Positions 44,148 to 53,353 of a stretch of 64,000 bases of DNA are shown piece after piece. The DNA lies in the NCBI RefSeq assembly GCF_000725425.1, contig NZ_CP006019.1, positions 496,001-560,000 of the forward strand, given 5' to 3'. The notes under the pieces are model-generated. The model saw only the letters and a list, made by a program, of their open reading frames with translations. It did not search any database and had not been told where the DNA came from. Source of the stretch: Palaeococcus pacificus DY20341 (GTDB taxonomy: Archaea > Methanobacteriota_B > Thermococci > Thermococcales > Thermococcaceae). Positions within the stretch are counted from its first letter, which is position 1. Each line of letters starts with the position of its first letter. Position numbers and translations under genes: made by a program.

Positions 44148-44433
44148 GACTAAGCTAATCTTGAGGGCTTAAAAGGTTTGGGGCTGTAGTTTCTTCAGCA
44201 TTTCTTGGTGCTCTTTAAGTTAATCCCTCTGCTTTTTACAAATGGGGGTTTGTAGAACTTCCAATGCACTGAAACTGGCTAATTTTTTGAGTTTTGTCTA
44301 CTCTTTCAGCCAAAATGTTGAATAAGGGGGAACTTGAGGGGCACGGATAATGTCAGAAAAGAACCAGAATTGTGCCCCCCAGAGCAAGATTTAAAAATTC
44401 CTCTCCATAGGTTATTTTCGAGGTGGTGTAGTG
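44148..44433. other. Protein-free interval upstream of L35Ae
   Basis: No reading frame longer than about 25 codons with a ribosome site is seen here. It holds two imperfect stem regions: GAGGG with CTTAAA at 44163-44173 against CTTTAAG and CCCTC near 44213-44229, and GGGGCAC at 44338-44344 against GTGCCCC at 44372-44378. A TATA-like GATTTAAAAATTC at 44388-44400 about 35 bp before the L35Ae start marks its promoter. The stems may belong to an unrecognised small RNA, but they lack C/D boxes. Confidence 0.5.
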
Positions 44434-44691
44434 ATGAAGGGTATAATCCTAAACTACGCCAGGGGAAAGCACAACCAAAGAAATCACCACATGCTGATAG
44501 AGATTGAGGGAGTGAAGAGCAGAGAAGAAGCCTCTCGCTTCATTGGAAGAAAAGTTATTTGGAAGAGCAAGACTGGGAAAAAGATTATGGGCAAAATAGT
44601 AAAGCCCCATGGTGAGAAAGGCGTCGTTAGGGCGCGCTTTGATATTGGGCTTCCAGGTCAAGCTCTGGGCGATGAGGTTCTCATAAGGTGA
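44434..44691 (+). CDS. rpl35ae: Ribosomal protein L35Ae
   Basis: 85 residues. The barrel of the archaeal/eukaryal L33-like L35Ae family is visible: [76 protein letters not shown] at 44434 follows GAGGTGG; the GTG before it is within the site. Not every archaeon has this protein, but it is usual in Thermococcales. TATA at about 44390. Trm1 follows 93 bp later. Confidence 0.96.
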   Translation: MKGIILNYARGKHNQRNHHMLIEIEGVKSREEASRFIGRKVIWKSKTGKKIMGKIVKPHGEKGVVRARFDIGLPGQALGDEVLIR

Positions 44692-44784
44692 GCCTCTTGC
44701 TTTTCGTTTCTTGAACTTCACTTTTTTCTAGAGGAAGTTTACTCTGGGGACACGAAGGAGGTTAGAAAAGGCAGAGTTGTCCGG

Positions 44785-45972
44785 ATGGATAAGCTTAAAA
44801 GAAGATTATTGAACCTTTTATCGGTGGGTGCCTTGGAGTTTAAAGAGGTGAGAGAGGGCAAAGCTAAAATTTTGGTGCCGAAAGCCGAGCGCATTTATGA
44901 TGCTCCCGTTTTCTACAATCCGGTTATGGCGTTTAATAGGGATTTGAGTGTTTTAGCACTTCGTGTTTTAGAACCTAAAGAAGCGTTGGATGCTCTCAGC
45001 GCGACAGGTGTTAGGGGGATTCGCTATGCCCTTGAGACCCCCGTGAGAGAGGTCTGGATGAATGATATAAATCCTGAGGCCTTCAATCTAATCGTTGAGA
45101 ACATTAAGCTGAATTTTGATGGAGCTCTCGAAGTAAAAGAAAAAAAGGCTATTTTAGAGGGAGATAAAAGACTCATATCAACCAACAAAGATGCCAATCT
45201 ATTAATGGACGAAGCATTTAGGTATTTCGACTTCGTAGATTTAGACCCCTTTGGCTCTCCAATGCCATTTTTGGATGCTTCACTTAGAGCTGTCAAGAGA
45301 AAGGGCTTTTTGGGCATTACAGCAACAGATACGGGTGTTCTCTGCGGGGCATATAAAAATGCATGCCTTAGGAAGTACAATGCGAGACCTTTAAGGGGTG
45401 AGCTGTGCCACGAAACCGGACTGAGAATTTTAATCGGCGCTGTGGCGAGGTATATTGGAAAGTACGACCTTGGATTTAGAGTTCTCTTCGCTTACTACAA
45501 AGATCACTACTTTAGAGTGTTCCTAAAGCTCGAGGACGGTGCTAAGAAGGGTGATGAGACTGTAGAAAAGCTTGGCTATGTTTATTTCGACCAAAAAACT
45601 GGCAAATTTGAAGTTGAGAATGCCTTTTTGCCCAGCCGTAAAGGCGCTTACGGCCCATTGTGGCTTGGCGAACTTAAAGATGAGAAGTTCGTGGAGGCGC
45701 TCTATAATGAGGCCCAAAAAGCCGAGCTCGCTAAAAAGCGCAAGGTATTAGAGTGTTTGGAGAGGGTTAGGGGAGAGCTCGACGTACCGCTGTTCTATGA
45801 GCTCTCGATGGTGGCAAAGAGGAACAAGCTCGAAGTCAGAAAGCCAGACCTCATAGTTGAAGCGCTCGAGGAGAGGGGCTTTTTAGCGAGCAGGACACAT
45901 ATCTCACCCACGGGCATAAAAACAAACGCAGGGCTCAGCGATGTGGTTGATGTTCTCAGGTCTCTACAGTGA
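44785..45972 (+). CDS. trm1: tRNA (guanine-26-N2)-dimethyltransferase Trm1
   Basis: 395 residues. Adds one or two methyl groups to N2 of G26 in many tRNAs. Class I SAM fold with [20 protein letters not shown] (motif I region), [20 protein letters not shown], and the DPFG motif in [21 protein letters not shown], then C-terminal domain with [23 protein letters not shown] and C-terminal winged helix. The ATG at 44785 gives the family N-terminus but its nearest GGAGG is about 25 nt upstream, so the exact start is uncertain. It overlaps cbiZ by 9 bp at the 3' end. Confidence 0.95.
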   Translation: MDKLKRRLLNLLSVGALEFKEVREGKAKILVPKAERIYDAPVFYNPVMAFNRDLSVLALRVLEPKEALDALSATGVRGIRYALETPVREVWMNDINPEAFNLIVENIKLNFDGALEVKEKKAILEGDKRLISTNKDANLLMDEAFRYFDFVDLDPFGSPMPFLDASLRAVKRKGFLGITATDTGVLCGAYKNACLRKYNARPLRGELCHETGLRILIGAVARYIGKYDLGFRVLFAYYKDHYFRVFLKLEDGAKKGDETVEKLGYVYFDQKTGKFEVENAFLPSRKGAYGPLWLGELKDEKFVEALYNEAQKAELAKKRKVLECLERVRGELDVPLFYELSMVAKRNKLEVRKPDLIVEALEERGFLASRTHISPTGIKTNAGLSDVVDVLRSLQ

Positions 45973-46539
45973 AGCTTCCCATTTTCTCAAGCTCTCTTTC
46001 AAAGCTTTTCTAACGGCCTTTCCTATATTGATGCCCAATTTGGTGGCGGTTCCAGCCCATTCTATCTCCCCTTCATTAGCGAAAACCCCTATACCGTCGC
46101 TTGTAGTGCCCGTAGCTTCATAGCCGAGCTTTAGGAGTGTGTATGTTTTCGCCTCTGTTGCAGTCATTATGGCGTTTGCCAAAGCTCCAACAGTTAGGCC
46201 TTCATTTATGACGAGGGCTATGTTTATGGTCCTACTTACGAACTTCGGCGGCTCTTCTCCTGCTATGGCCGGGTTGGTAATCCCAGCGGTGACGTAAGCC
46301 TCAACGCTTCCTATTTTGGCAGCGCTTAGAACTTTAGGAATCTCTGCTGCGGTCATAAAGCCCACGAAGTTATTTAATCCATTTTTCCGCTCAAATTCAA
46401 GGCAGTCCTTTTTATAATCGCCGTCGTAGTTTTTGTGGACGTGCATGAAGAAGAAGCCTTTAGCTTTAAACAGGCCGCCGTTGTGCGGAGCATTGCTTAG
46501 GGCGAGCATCTCCTCATCAAAGGAGTGAATGTAGTGCAT
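45964..46539 (-). CDS. cbiZ: Adenosylcobinamide amidohydrolase CbiZ
   Basis: 191 residues. Hydrolyses the aminopropanol amide of adenosylcobinamide to cobyric acid for reuse in cobalamin synthesis. The CbiZ family segments are [90 protein letters not shown] and [22 protein letters not shown] precedes the ATG. It lies at the head of a cobalamin salvage cluster, convergent with trm1. Confidence 0.93.
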   Translation of the reverse strand: MHYIHSFDEEMLALSNAPHNGGLFKAKGFFFMHVHKNYDGDYKKDCLEFERKNGLNNFVGFMTAAEIPKVLSAAKIGSVEAYVTAGITNPAIAGEEPPKFVSRTINIALVINEGLTVGALANAIMTATEAKTYTLLKLGYEATGTTSDGIGVFANEGEIEWAGTATKLGINIGKAVRKALKESLRKWEASL

Positions 46540-46656
46540 CTGTATTCCTCCAATTCACTGTTTGATATTCCACTAATAACTTGCTTAAAGTTAAGTTCTA
46601 TGCAAAAATTTTCTATTTTCGGAATCCTTATTAAATATTTTTAATAAACTGTTTTT

Positions 46657-46959
46657 GTGATGCCTATGGATCCAATGGAAAAGATTTTCGATGAGATGGC
46701 TAAGAACCCTAAAATGAAGAAAAAGCTCAAAATAAAAGCCGCTTTCTCGCTGCTCCTGCTTGTGCTGTTCTTTGGTGTGATATTCATAACGGTGGGCACC
46801 ATACTGGCCACTAAGAACGGCAGCTTCCTCGGATTGACCAAGCTTCAGTTTATGGAGCTCAGGAGCAAGTATGGAATAATGATGATGGTACTAATAACCA
46901 TCCACCTCATGATGAACTGGAAAATCTTCACCAAAGAGCTCAAAATACTCTTCAGCTGA
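46657..46959 (+). CDS. Small two-TM protein (DUF4405-like)
   Basis: About 97-100 residues. Two membrane segments: about 27-50 (AAFSLLLLVLFFGVIFITVGTIL) and about 72-88 (MMMVLITIHLMMNWKIF). The second holds His followed by NW, as in DUF4405-type cytochrome-b-like helices that bind haem, but only one His is visible. The N-terminal 25 residues are charged. Consecutive starts GTG 46657, ATG 46660 and ATG 46666 exist, and a TATA-like AAATATTTTTAATAA lies only about 20-30 bp upstream, so the mRNA may be leaderless. No functional link to the cobalamin genes is evident. Confidence 0.55.
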   Translation: MMPMDPMEKIFDEMAKNPKMKKKLKIKAAFSLLLLVLFFGVIFITVGTILATKNGSFLGLTKLQFMELRSKYGIMMMVLITIHLMMNWKIFTKELKILFS

Positions 46960-47008
46960 TTTAAATTTTCCAGCTTCTAGTTGAAGCTAAAAATATAAAG
47001 TTTGAGGA

Positions 47009-47998
47009 CTAAAGCTCCATCAGCCTCTCATAGAGCTCATCAACTTTCTTTGCAACATCTTCGACTGTGAAGCCTTTCTTCACCGCGAGCCAGACAGCAC
47101 CTCCAGCGCCGACTCCTTCTTTAACGTAGCCCCTCTCGTAGTCTTGGAGTCCTTTAAACCTGCTCCTTGAGAAGTCAAGCTCCGCATAATAGTAGGCAAT
47201 CCCAATCCCCTTTGCGGTCTCCTTAAACGTGGAGCTCTCATCGTTGGCAACCCACTTCGTGGTTGCAATCATAAACCTGCCTAAGTCTTCGCCTAAAGCC
47301 TTTAACAATGCAGATATTGAGAGCATTTGAGTTCCACCAGCTAAAACCACTTCGCCTTTAAATTCCTGAGAAATCCCTATTACAGTTGCCATCATTGGGT
47401 CTCCAAACTCTTCCAAAGCACTAAGAGGTTCGTTAGCTAAATCCCCCTTATTTATGCCAGCTCTCTTGAAGCCTTCTTCAATCACCTGTGCCTTAAGGTT
47501 TTGAGGATTGTTTGGAGCTGCTGATGAAGTCTTTGCTTCATAGCCAAGAGCCCATAAAATGGCTTGAGCTGTGGTCGTTCCTCCTGGTGTGGACTCTCCG
47601 ATGACTACCTCTTTCAAGCCGAGCTTATTAAGTTGTTCTCCAAAGAGCCTAGCCTTCTCAATGATTTCCCTCGCTTCAGGCAGGGCTTTCTCCTTTCTAA
47701 AGTCCCTCCCTACAACATCGCTTATATGCACGTACGGAACGAGAGGTGCTAAATAAGTTCCGCCTCTAACGATAATTATTGGAAAATCAGCCAACTCCTT
47801 TGCAGCTTTAGTGATTATAGCTGGCGTTGGGTGCCCTTCGGGAGTAACTGGTATCACATCAATGATTTTAGGCTTTTCGTGGAAAAGGTACTCTGCATCA
47901 GCTGGGGGCGTTAGCTTTGTTAGCTCAGGAGTTGCTCCGGCAACGCTTATTCCAGGTATTGTAGAAACCTCTGTATTGCCCAAAACTACGAGCATCAT
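47009..47998 (-). CDS. cobT: CobT-like nicotinate mononucleotide:base phosphoribosyltransferase (UPF0284)
   Basis: 329 residues. Archaeal CobT-type enzyme that makes alpha-ribazole phosphate from NaMN and a lower-ligand base. Recognisable segments: [89 protein letters not shown] and [15 protein letters not shown]. Consecutive ATG codons at 47998 and 47995 follow GGTGGTATTT. It sits between cbiZ and the divergent btuF within the cobalamin cluster. UPF0284 members can differ in base preference from bacterial CobT. Confidence 0.88.
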   Translation of the reverse strand: MMLVVLGNTEVSTIPGISVAGATPELTKLTPPADAEYLFHEKPKIIDVIPVTPEGHPTPAIITKAAKELADFPIIIVRGGTYLAPLVPYVHISDVVGRDFRKEKALPEAREIIEKARLFGEQLNKLGLKEVVIGESTPGGTTTAQAILWALGYEAKTSSAAPNNPQNLKAQVIEEGFKRAGINKGDLANEPLSALEEFGDPMMATVIGISQEFKGEVVLAGGTQMLSISALLKALGEDLGRFMIATTKWVANDESSTFKETAKGIGIAYYYAELDFSRSRFKGLQDYERGYVKEGVGAGGAVWLAVKKGFTVEDVAKKVDELYERLMEL

Positions 47999-48084
47999 AA
48001 ATACCACCGTTGGCAATTTTATCCAATAGACTTATATACCCTTCGCCCTTTACCATTGGTGGATAAATAATCCAAGGTGGTAAT

Positions 48085-49071
48085 ATGAGAAAGGTAACCT
48101 ACCTGTTTGTGGTGTTGATGATAGGTGTCCTCGTCAGCGGCTGTATAAGTCAACCAACTCCAGAAACCATAACTCAAACGATGACGACCACAGCTACCGA
48201 GACCATTACCAAAGCGCCCGAATACTATCCGCTTATGATAAAAGACTTCGCTGATAGAGAGGTTAAAATTGAGAAGGAACCCCAGAAAATAGTATCGCTC
48301 GCACCAAGCATAACTGAGACGCTCTACTTCCTTGGTGCCCTCGATAGGGTCATCGGCGTTACGCAGTTTGATGACTATCCTCCAAATGTTCAGGATGGGA
48401 GGACAATTATAGGCGGCTTCAGCGATCCCAACATTGAGGTCATAGCCTCACTCCAGCCTGACCTCATCATAGGAACATCCATGCACCTTAAGTACCTCGA
48501 GCAGCTTGAAAAAATAGCCCCCGTCATAATCGTCGACCCCAAGAATATCGATGAGATATACTCTCAGATAATGCTTCTTGGAAAGGTCCTCAACAAGGAA
48601 AAGGAAGCTGAAGGAGTTGTTAACTATATGAAGGCCGAAGTTGAGGACGTTAAGTTCAAGGTTGAGGGCAAGGAAAAGCCGAAGGTCTTCTTCATAAGCT
48701 GGTGGAACCCAATTTACACACCGGGAAGTGGCACCTTTCAGGGTGACCTGATAGAGATTGCAGGCGGTGAGAACATCTTTAATGATTTGAATGGCTGGGC
48801 TCAGGTTAACCTCGAGAGTGTGCTCGCGAGGGATCCCGATGTGATAATTCTCTCCGCTCACGCGGGCGTTACTCCCGAGGAAATATGCAAGAGCGAGCTG
48901 GCAAAGACGAGCGCGGTTAAAGAGGGAAGGATATACGTGGTGAGCGACGACAACGCCATCTCAAGGCCCGGGCCGAGGATAGTTGAAGGTCTCGAGGAGC
49001 TTACCCTGTTTATCCACCCCGAGGCCTTTGGATACAGCTTCCAGCCTGTGGCGTGCGAGGCCACCGGCTGA
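48085..49071 (+). CDS. btuF: Cobalamin ABC-transporter substrate-binding lipoprotein (BtuF-like)
   Basis: 328 residues. Lipobox-like signal YLFVVLMIGVLVSGCISQ, then a Thr/Glu-rich linker (about 30-50). The binding fold has KIVSLAPSITETLYFLGALDRVIGVTQFDDYPP, IGGFSDPNIEVIASLQPDLIIGT, FFISWWNPIYTPGSGTFQGDLIEIAGGENIF and VNLESVLARDPDVIIL, as in BtuF-type class III binding proteins. Neighbours make cobalamin, so corrinoid uptake is likely, though haem or siderophore relatives share the fold. No permease or ATPase of the transporter is in this window. GGTGGTAAT precedes the ATG. It is convergent with nothing and 57 bp before cbiP. Confidence 0.9.
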   Translation: MRKVTYLFVVLMIGVLVSGCISQPTPETITQTMTTTATETITKAPEYYPLMIKDFADREVKIEKEPQKIVSLAPSITETLYFLGALDRVIGVTQFDDYPPNVQDGRTIIGGFSDPNIEVIASLQPDLIIGTSMHLKYLEQLEKIAPVIIVDPKNIDEIYSQIMLLGKVLNKEKEAEGVVNYMKAEVEDVKFKVEGKEKPKVFFISWWNPIYTPGSGTFQGDLIEIAGGENIFNDLNGWAQVNLESVLARDPDVIILSAHAGVTPEEICKSELAKTSAVKEGRIYVVSDDNAISRPGPRIVEGLEELTLFIHPEAFGYSFQPVACEATG

Positions 49072-49128
49072 GCAATTTCCCTTTTTGAACCTTTGAGCTT
49101 TATCTTTTATTTTCATGGGGGAATGAGG

Positions 49129-50580
49129 ATGGGAAAAGCCTTAATGATTCAGGGAACGTCTTCAGGGGCTGGAAAGTCTTTATTAGCCCTCGCATTATGC
49201 AGAATCTTCTCAAACCTCGGATATGATGTTGTGACTTTTAAGAGCCAAAACATGAGTCTAAATTCCGCTCCAAGCATAGAGGGTGGAGAAATTAGCCGAG
49301 CACAGTATCTACAGGCTTTGGCATGTAAAAAGAAGCCCTCCGTGAAGTTCAACCCTATCCTTCTCAAGCCGGAGGGGGGCATGAGGAGCCAAGTTGTGTT
49401 TATGGGAAAGCCTATAGGAAGTGTTTCCGCTAAGGAATATATGCTCTCCAAGAAGGAGGAGCTCTTTTCAAAAGCCATGAAAGTCTTGGATGAGCTGCTG
49501 GAGAAGCACGACATCGTTGTAATCGAAGGTGCTGGCTCTCCGGTAGAGATCAACCTCAAAGATTACGACATTGCTAACATGCGTGTTGCCAAGCACGCCA
49601 AGGCTAAGGTCATTTTAGTCACGGACATAGACAGGGGAGGAAGTTTTGCCTCAATAGTAGGGACTATGGAGCTCTTAAGCGAGGAGGAGCGAAAACTCGT
49701 AATGGGTTTCATTTTCAACAAGTTCCGCGGTGATGCCTCTCTCCTTAAGCCCGGCTTAGACTATTTGGAGCAAAGGTACGGGAAGAAAGTTTTAGGGGTA
49801 ATTCCTTATACGGAGCATAAAATTCCAGAAGAAGATTCTCTAACAGAGTTCCCGAAGGTTAAGGGTGAGCTACACATTCAAATTGTCAAGCTCCCACACA
49901 TAAGCAACTTTACAGACTTTGAGCCCCTCCACTGGGCGAACGGGATTGATTACGTGAGCAACGCTGAAGAAATTAAGGGCGATGTTATAATCGTTCCAGG
50001 GAGCAAAAATACTGTTGAAGACTTGCTCTGGATGAGAGAAAATGGAATTGAAGACGCTATACTTGAGGCACACAAAGATGGAGCTTTTGTTATAGGTGTC
50101 TGTGGCGGCTTCCAGATGCTCGGGAAAAAGATAATCGACGAGGTCGAGTCTAAGAGAGGCAAAATCAATGGGGTTGGGCTCTTAGAGACTAAAACCTTCT
50201 TTGCCAGAACCAAAAGAACTAACCACCTAAAAGCACAAATTCTGTGGAAACCTCTTGGAGGCATGGTCGTTGAGGGCTATGAGATTAGGATGGGACGCTC
50301 TACCTCGGAAAGGCATTTTTCGGTAATCCACGAAATCAACGGGAGGCCAACTTTTGAGTATGATGGAGCCATCGGCGAGAGAGCTTTTGGGACTTATCTG
50401 CACGGCATCTTCCATAACTTCGACTTTACGGAAAGGTTTTTGAACATGCTCAGGGCTGAGAAAGGTCTTGAACCCATAAGTGTAGGCAGATGGAGCCTTG
50501 AAGAAGAAATCGAGAGGTTTGCTAAAATAGTGGAGAAGAGCATCGACGTGGATTACATTTTGGGCAAGCTTGGACTATAA
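49129..50580 (+). CDS. cbiP: Cobyric acid synthase CbiP (CobQ)
   Basis: 483 residues. Amidates adenosylcobyrinic acid a,c-diamide at four side chains to cobyric acid using glutamine. An N-terminal ATP-binding domain ([48 protein letters not shown]) precedes a class I glutamine amidotransferase domain with nucleophile Cys in [16 protein letters not shown] and the His-Glu pair later (TYLHGIFHN). ATG at 49129 lies 7 nt after GGGGGA. A second ATG at 49123 is 1 nt after it. Two cobalamin genes (cobY, cobS) lie convergent downstream, with a 6-bp overlap. Confidence 0.95.
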   Translation: MGKALMIQGTSSGAGKSLLALALCRIFSNLGYDVVTFKSQNMSLNSAPSIEGGEISRAQYLQALACKKKPSVKFNPILLKPEGGMRSQVVFMGKPIGSVSAKEYMLSKKEELFSKAMKVLDELLEKHDIVVIEGAGSPVEINLKDYDIANMRVAKHAKAKVILVTDIDRGGSFASIVGTMELLSEEERKLVMGFIFNKFRGDASLLKPGLDYLEQRYGKKVLGVIPYTEHKIPEEDSLTEFPKVKGELHIQIVKLPHISNFTDFEPLHWANGIDYVSNAEEIKGDVIIVPGSKNTVEDLLWMRENGIEDAILEAHKDGAFVIGVCGGFQMLGKKIIDEVESKRGKINGVGLLETKTFFARTKRTNHLKAQILWKPLGGMVVEGYEIRMGRSTSERHFSVIHEINGRPTFEYDGAIGERAFGTYLHGIFHNFDFTERFLNMLRAEKGLEPISVGRWSLEEEIERFAKIVEKSIDVDYILGKLGL

Positions 50581-51126
50581 AAACTTAGACCTCAACAACT
50601 TGGCAATCCTATTTGCAAGTTCGAGCTCTTCAGGAGTATTCACATTTAAAGCTAAGAGTGGATTGGTTAGCTCAAAGAACTCTTCTCCCTCCTCGGCAAC
50701 GGCGTTTAGGCCTACTATAGCATAGCCGCGATAAACAGCAGGTTTCAGGCCTTTAGGAACCCTTGAGAGCGGTAAAACCCCTGTGAGGCTTAGCTTTCTC
50801 CTCTCGAGCTCTTTCATCATTAAAGCAAGGTCAGAGGCTCTAACGAAGGGTATATCGCTTGCAACGCTCACGAAGGTGCCCAACTCGCGCAAAAGCCACT
50901 GGACGTCGTGCACATATCCGTTGCCGGGTGTTTCTATGAAATGTATACCCTCCCTGAGGCACAGCTCTTTAGTCTTTGGCGTGTTCTTCGAGAGTGCAAT
51001 AAGGGTTTCACCGACCTTTGAGGCCTGTTCATATACCCAGAGGAGCATCTCTCTACCTGCTATTTTCAATACCGGCTTCTCTTTACCCATGCGTGTTGAT
51101 TTCCCACCTGCGAGAATGATTATCAT
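50575..51126 (-). CDS. cobY: Adenosylcobinamide-phosphate guanylyltransferase CobY
   Basis: 183 residues. Archaeal non-orthologous replacement for bacterial CobU: transfers GMP to adenosylcobinamide phosphate in the nucleotide-loop pathway. The NTP-transferase signature is [35 protein letters not shown], then [20 protein letters not shown] cobinamide-kinase domain, as in CobU, is absent. ATG at 51126 follows GGTGGTATC and overlaps the cobS stop by 4 bp, so cobS and cobY are translationally coupled. MobA-like molybdopterin guanylyltransferases share the fold, but the linkage favours CobY. Confidence 0.9.
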   Translation of the reverse strand: MIIILAGGKSTRMGKEKPVLKIAGREMLLWVYEQASKVGETLIALSKNTPKTKELCLREGIHFIETPGNGYVHDVQWLLRELGTFVSVASDIPFVRASDLALMMKELERRKLSLTGVLPLSRVPKGLKPAVYRGYAIVGLNAVAEEGEEFFELTNPLLALNVNTPEELELANRIAKLLRSKFL

Positions 51127-51818
51127 AGATACCACCAAATGAAAGCCAAAGTCAAAAGCGTTCCAGCTCTTGTTATCTCAGCTGTTGCTCCAATGCAGTC
51201 GCCGTTAATCCCTCCAAAATTATCCAGGCTGAGCTTTATGGTGTAAGCTCCAATTAAAAGCCCCAAAACCGAGAAGATGCTTTTTGGACTGTAAACTACA
51301 GCGGGAAGGAGGAGAGTCAAATAGAGCACACTCCCGGCGAGGAGCTGCTTTTTATTCATGGCTTTCATGAAGTAAGAGCCAAGGCCTTCTCCAAGGGGCT
51401 TTTTCGTGGCTAAAGTGAGGAGCATTGCATACTTGGAATTGAGCTCTGCTAAAAAGATGGCGTAGAACGGGAGGAGCTGAAGAGAATAAATCTGGAGGAA
51501 GAGAATCATTACAACGGCAAAAACTCCCGCTATGCCGGTGTTTAAGTCTTTCATTGCCTTAATCTTCCTTTCGCGGTCGCCTTTGGTCATTACCCCATCG
51601 GCAAAATCAGCTAGACCATCAAGGTGGAGCAAGCCAATGGTAAAATACAGGAGCAGAAGGGCGAGCACATTTTTTAGAGGGACGTCAAAATACAGGATTA
51701 AGGCGGGTAAGGCTGATGTTATGGGTGCCAGCAGGGGAAAGGCCCACATTTCATGTCGTGCCTTTTCAAAATCCCCTTTGAGTGGAATCCTTGTCATGAA
51801 TGGAATGAGGTTTTTCAT
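51123..51818 (-). CDS. cobS: Adenosylcobinamide-GDP ribazoletransferase CobS
   Basis: 231 residues with six to seven membrane helices. Joins adenosylcobinamide-GDP and alpha-ribazole(-phosphate) to make cobalamin (phosphate). Motifs: [24 protein letters not shown] near the N-terminus, [36 protein letters not shown] with the metal-binding Asp cluster, and [16 protein letters not shown] near the C-terminus. ATG at 51818 follows GAGGTGAAAAT. It is coupled with cobY by a 4-bp overlap and lies next to a divergently placed small membrane gene. Confidence 0.95.
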   Translation of the reverse strand: MKNLIPFMTRIPLKGDFEKARHEMWAFPLLAPITSALPALILYFDVPLKNVLALLLLYFTIGLLHLDGLADFADGVMTKGDRERKIKAMKDLNTGIAGVFAVVMILFLQIYSLQLLPFYAIFLAELNSKYAMLLTLATKKPLGEGLGSYFMKAMNKKQLLAGSVLYLTLLLPAVVYSPKSIFSVLGLLIGAYTIKLSLDNFGGINGDCIGATAEITRAGTLLTLAFIWWYL

Positions 51819-51885
51819 ATTTTCACCTCGGCTAATTAATCCAACGTTAAAAACGCTTAAAAAGACTACCTCCAAACTGCCAACT

Positions 51886-52050
51886 ATGAAAAAGGAACAC
51901 TATAGGATGTTGCTTGTGCTTGTTTTAATCCTGACTGTTTTGTATACTCTCGGCTTAGTCGGTGTGCTTCCCTTTGTTGTCAGCTATTATATCACCATTT
52001 TCTTCGTATTCCTGTTCCTCTTCCTCCGATGGCAGAAGAGGCTCAAATAG
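51886..52050 (+). CDS. Possible small membrane protein (54 aa), low confidence
   Basis: 54 codons from ATG 51886 with two hydrophobic segments ([23 protein letters not shown] and [17 protein letters not shown]) and a basic end (RWQKRLK). A TATA-like GCTTAAAAAG at about 51856-51865 would put the transcript start almost at the ATG, so a leaderless mRNA is possible. However, the last 96 bp overlap the 3' end of the PgpA/CobZ gene antisense, whose acidic Glu-rich codons automatically yield Phe/Leu/Val-rich codons on this strand. It may therefore be an artifact. Confidence 0.35.
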   Translation: MKKEHYRMLLVLVLILTVLYTLGLVGVLPFVVSYYITIFFVFLFLFLRWQKRLK

Positions 52051-52428
52051 CCTTGTCATGCATCCAGCTATAAACCCCCCAACGGCATCGTCCAAAAACG
52101 GCGGCAGCTCTCTCAAAATCCCCGGCTTTTTGGTGTCATAGTAGAAGAAGTTGAAGAGCGCCATCTTCCCACCAATGTACTCGGCTATGTCAATTCCTAT
52201 GAGCTCATCCGCCACGAGGTTTACGGGATCTCCTTCAACTTTAAAGTTCTCCTCTAAGAGTAGAGCGGCTTTTAGAAGGGCTTGGACGTTGATGTCGTTT
52301 AGATAGTGGAGTATAATCTCTCTAAGCTGTCCTCTAACTTTTTCCGCATCATTTCCAATGTAAAGTTCCAAAGCGGTATCGAGCATTCTCTCAAGGGTTA
52401 TGCCTTTAGCTTCGAGTTCCTCAATCAT
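51955..52428 (-). CDS. cobZ: PgpA-family phosphatase, probably alpha-ribazole phosphatase CobZ
   Basis: 157 residues. The PgpA fold is recognisable: [82 protein letters not shown], then an acidic tail. Catalytic acidic residues lie in DELIG and FLDDAVGG. PgpA dephosphorylates phosphatidylglycerophosphate, but in Methanosarcina the related CobZ dephosphorylates alpha-ribazole phosphate. Position among cobS, cobY and cbiB points to CobZ. ATG at 52428 follows CTGGTGAG and overlaps dph6 by 4 bp. Confidence applies to the family; the substrate is inferred. Confidence 0.75.
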   Translation of the reverse strand: MIEELEAKGITLERMLDTALELYIGNDAEKVRGQLREIILHYLNDINVQALLKAALLLEENFKVEGDPVNLVADELIGIDIAEYIGGKMALFNFFYYDTKKPGILRELPPFLDDAVGGFIAGCMTRLFEPLLPSEEEEQEYEENGDIIADNKGKHTD

Positions 52429-53066
52429 CTTCTCACCAGCCTGAGCTTCAACCACCAATATCTCTCGCTCTCTTCAATTTTCAATGGCTCCAGATTAAAG
52501 CTTGCCTTAAAGAGAGGGGCGCTGAGCGTTACAGTGTGGAACTCCCCAAATTCTCCGATGGGGTCTATCTCCGGGTTCGCTTCTAAGAAGAGTTCCAAAT
52601 CTCCGAGAGAAGAGAATGTGTAGCCGAGCCACTCTTTTGAAAGCTTTTCCTTATTTACAGAGATTATTGCGTACTCAAAGCCAGCATTGAGCATCTCTTT
52701 AGCCAGCTCAAGCGTGTTCCTTCCCCAGAGAGGTTCTAAAGCCTCAACCTCTGCTCTTTCGGCAAGCCATTTTATCCACTTAAAGTGGTCTTCGAGGAGG
52801 ACATCCCCGGCTATGATGTAATCAACATCGAGAGAGCTTATGAATTCCGCTAAAGCCTCGCTTCCTTTCCCCATGTCAAAGATGAGAAGCTCTTTTCCCA
52901 TCGCATCGACGAGCTTTTTGAGTTCGCTTAAGTTTTCGTAGTGGGGTGAAACTCCTATGGTGGTTTTTAGGGCTAAGAGAGAGGGTATTTTGATCCCCTG
53001 CTTTTCAGCTAGATACGCGGCATAAAGCCCATCTTTGCCGCCTGAAAAGAAAGCTATACCTCTCAA
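52425..53066 (-). CDS. dph6: Diphthine-ammonia ligase Dph6 (ATP-PPase family)
   Basis: 213 residues. Amidates diphthine on elongation factor 2 to diphthamide, the last step. Signature motifs are the PP-loop FFSGGKDGLYAAYLA (Gly rather than Ser at the final position), VDYIIAGDVLLEDHFKWIKWLAERAEVEALEPLWGRNTLEL and the family-typical GEFGEFHTVTLSAPLF. The gene overlaps both neighbours by 4 bp (zinc-ribbon gene upstream and PgpA/CobZ downstream), so it is part of one operon although the function is unrelated to cobalamin. Confidence 0.9.
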   Translation of the reverse strand: MRGIAFFSGGKDGLYAAYLAEKQGIKIPSLLALKTTIGVSPHYENLSELKKLVDAMGKELLIFDMGKGSEALAEFISSLDVDYIIAGDVLLEDHFKWIKWLAERAEVEALEPLWGRNTLELAKEMLNAGFEYAIISVNKEKLSKEWLGYTFSSLGDLELFLEANPEIDPIGEFGEFHTVTLSAPLFKASFNLEPLKIEESERYWWLKLRLVRR

Positions 53067-53311
53067 AAGCTTCCCTCCAACTTTGCCTGCTCATACTCCT
53101 CTCTTATCTTTTGAAGCTCGGCCTCATCAACATATGGGATTATCGCTCCACAGCTGAGACAGAGCCAGGGATAAGCCTTAACCGTGCCAGTGAATGCCGC
53201 TTTTAAACCATGCTTCCAGGGAGCTTTCCAGAAATACACCGCATACCCTTCTTGCGGGCTCTTCCCTTTTATCATAGTTCCTCCGCAGAAAGGACACTTT
53301 TTCGCCTCCAT
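53063..53311 (-). CDS. Small zinc-binding protein
   Basis: 82 residues with two CxxC pairs: CPFCGG near the N-terminus and CLSCG at about residue 51, forming a probable single zinc ribbon with a 40-residue insert (KGKSPQEGYAVYFWKAPWKHGLKAAFTGTVKAYP). The pattern recalls small DUF6487-like zinc-binding proteins (family name recalled with moderate certainty). It overlaps dph6 by 4 bp and is divergent from the UDG-like gene, 42 bp away. Function unknown. Confidence 0.7.
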   Translation of the reverse strand: MEAKKCPFCGGTMIKGKSPQEGYAVYFWKAPWKHGLKAAFTGTVKAYPWLCLSCGAIIPYVDEAELQKIREEYEQAKLEGSF

Positions 53312-53353
53312 AACACCACCAAAATTATAAACACGTTGGACGTTTTATCCTTT

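Noticed and set aside
44163-44240. H/ACA guide RNA
   Set aside because: There is a stem-like segment and an ACA triplet at about 44238, but the triplet is about 8 nt from the stem and no kink-turn or pocket was found.
51532-51885. Long forward reading frame across cobS
   Set aside because: It is antisense to cobS and lacks a ribosome site. Only the last 54 codons from ATG 51886 could be a gene.
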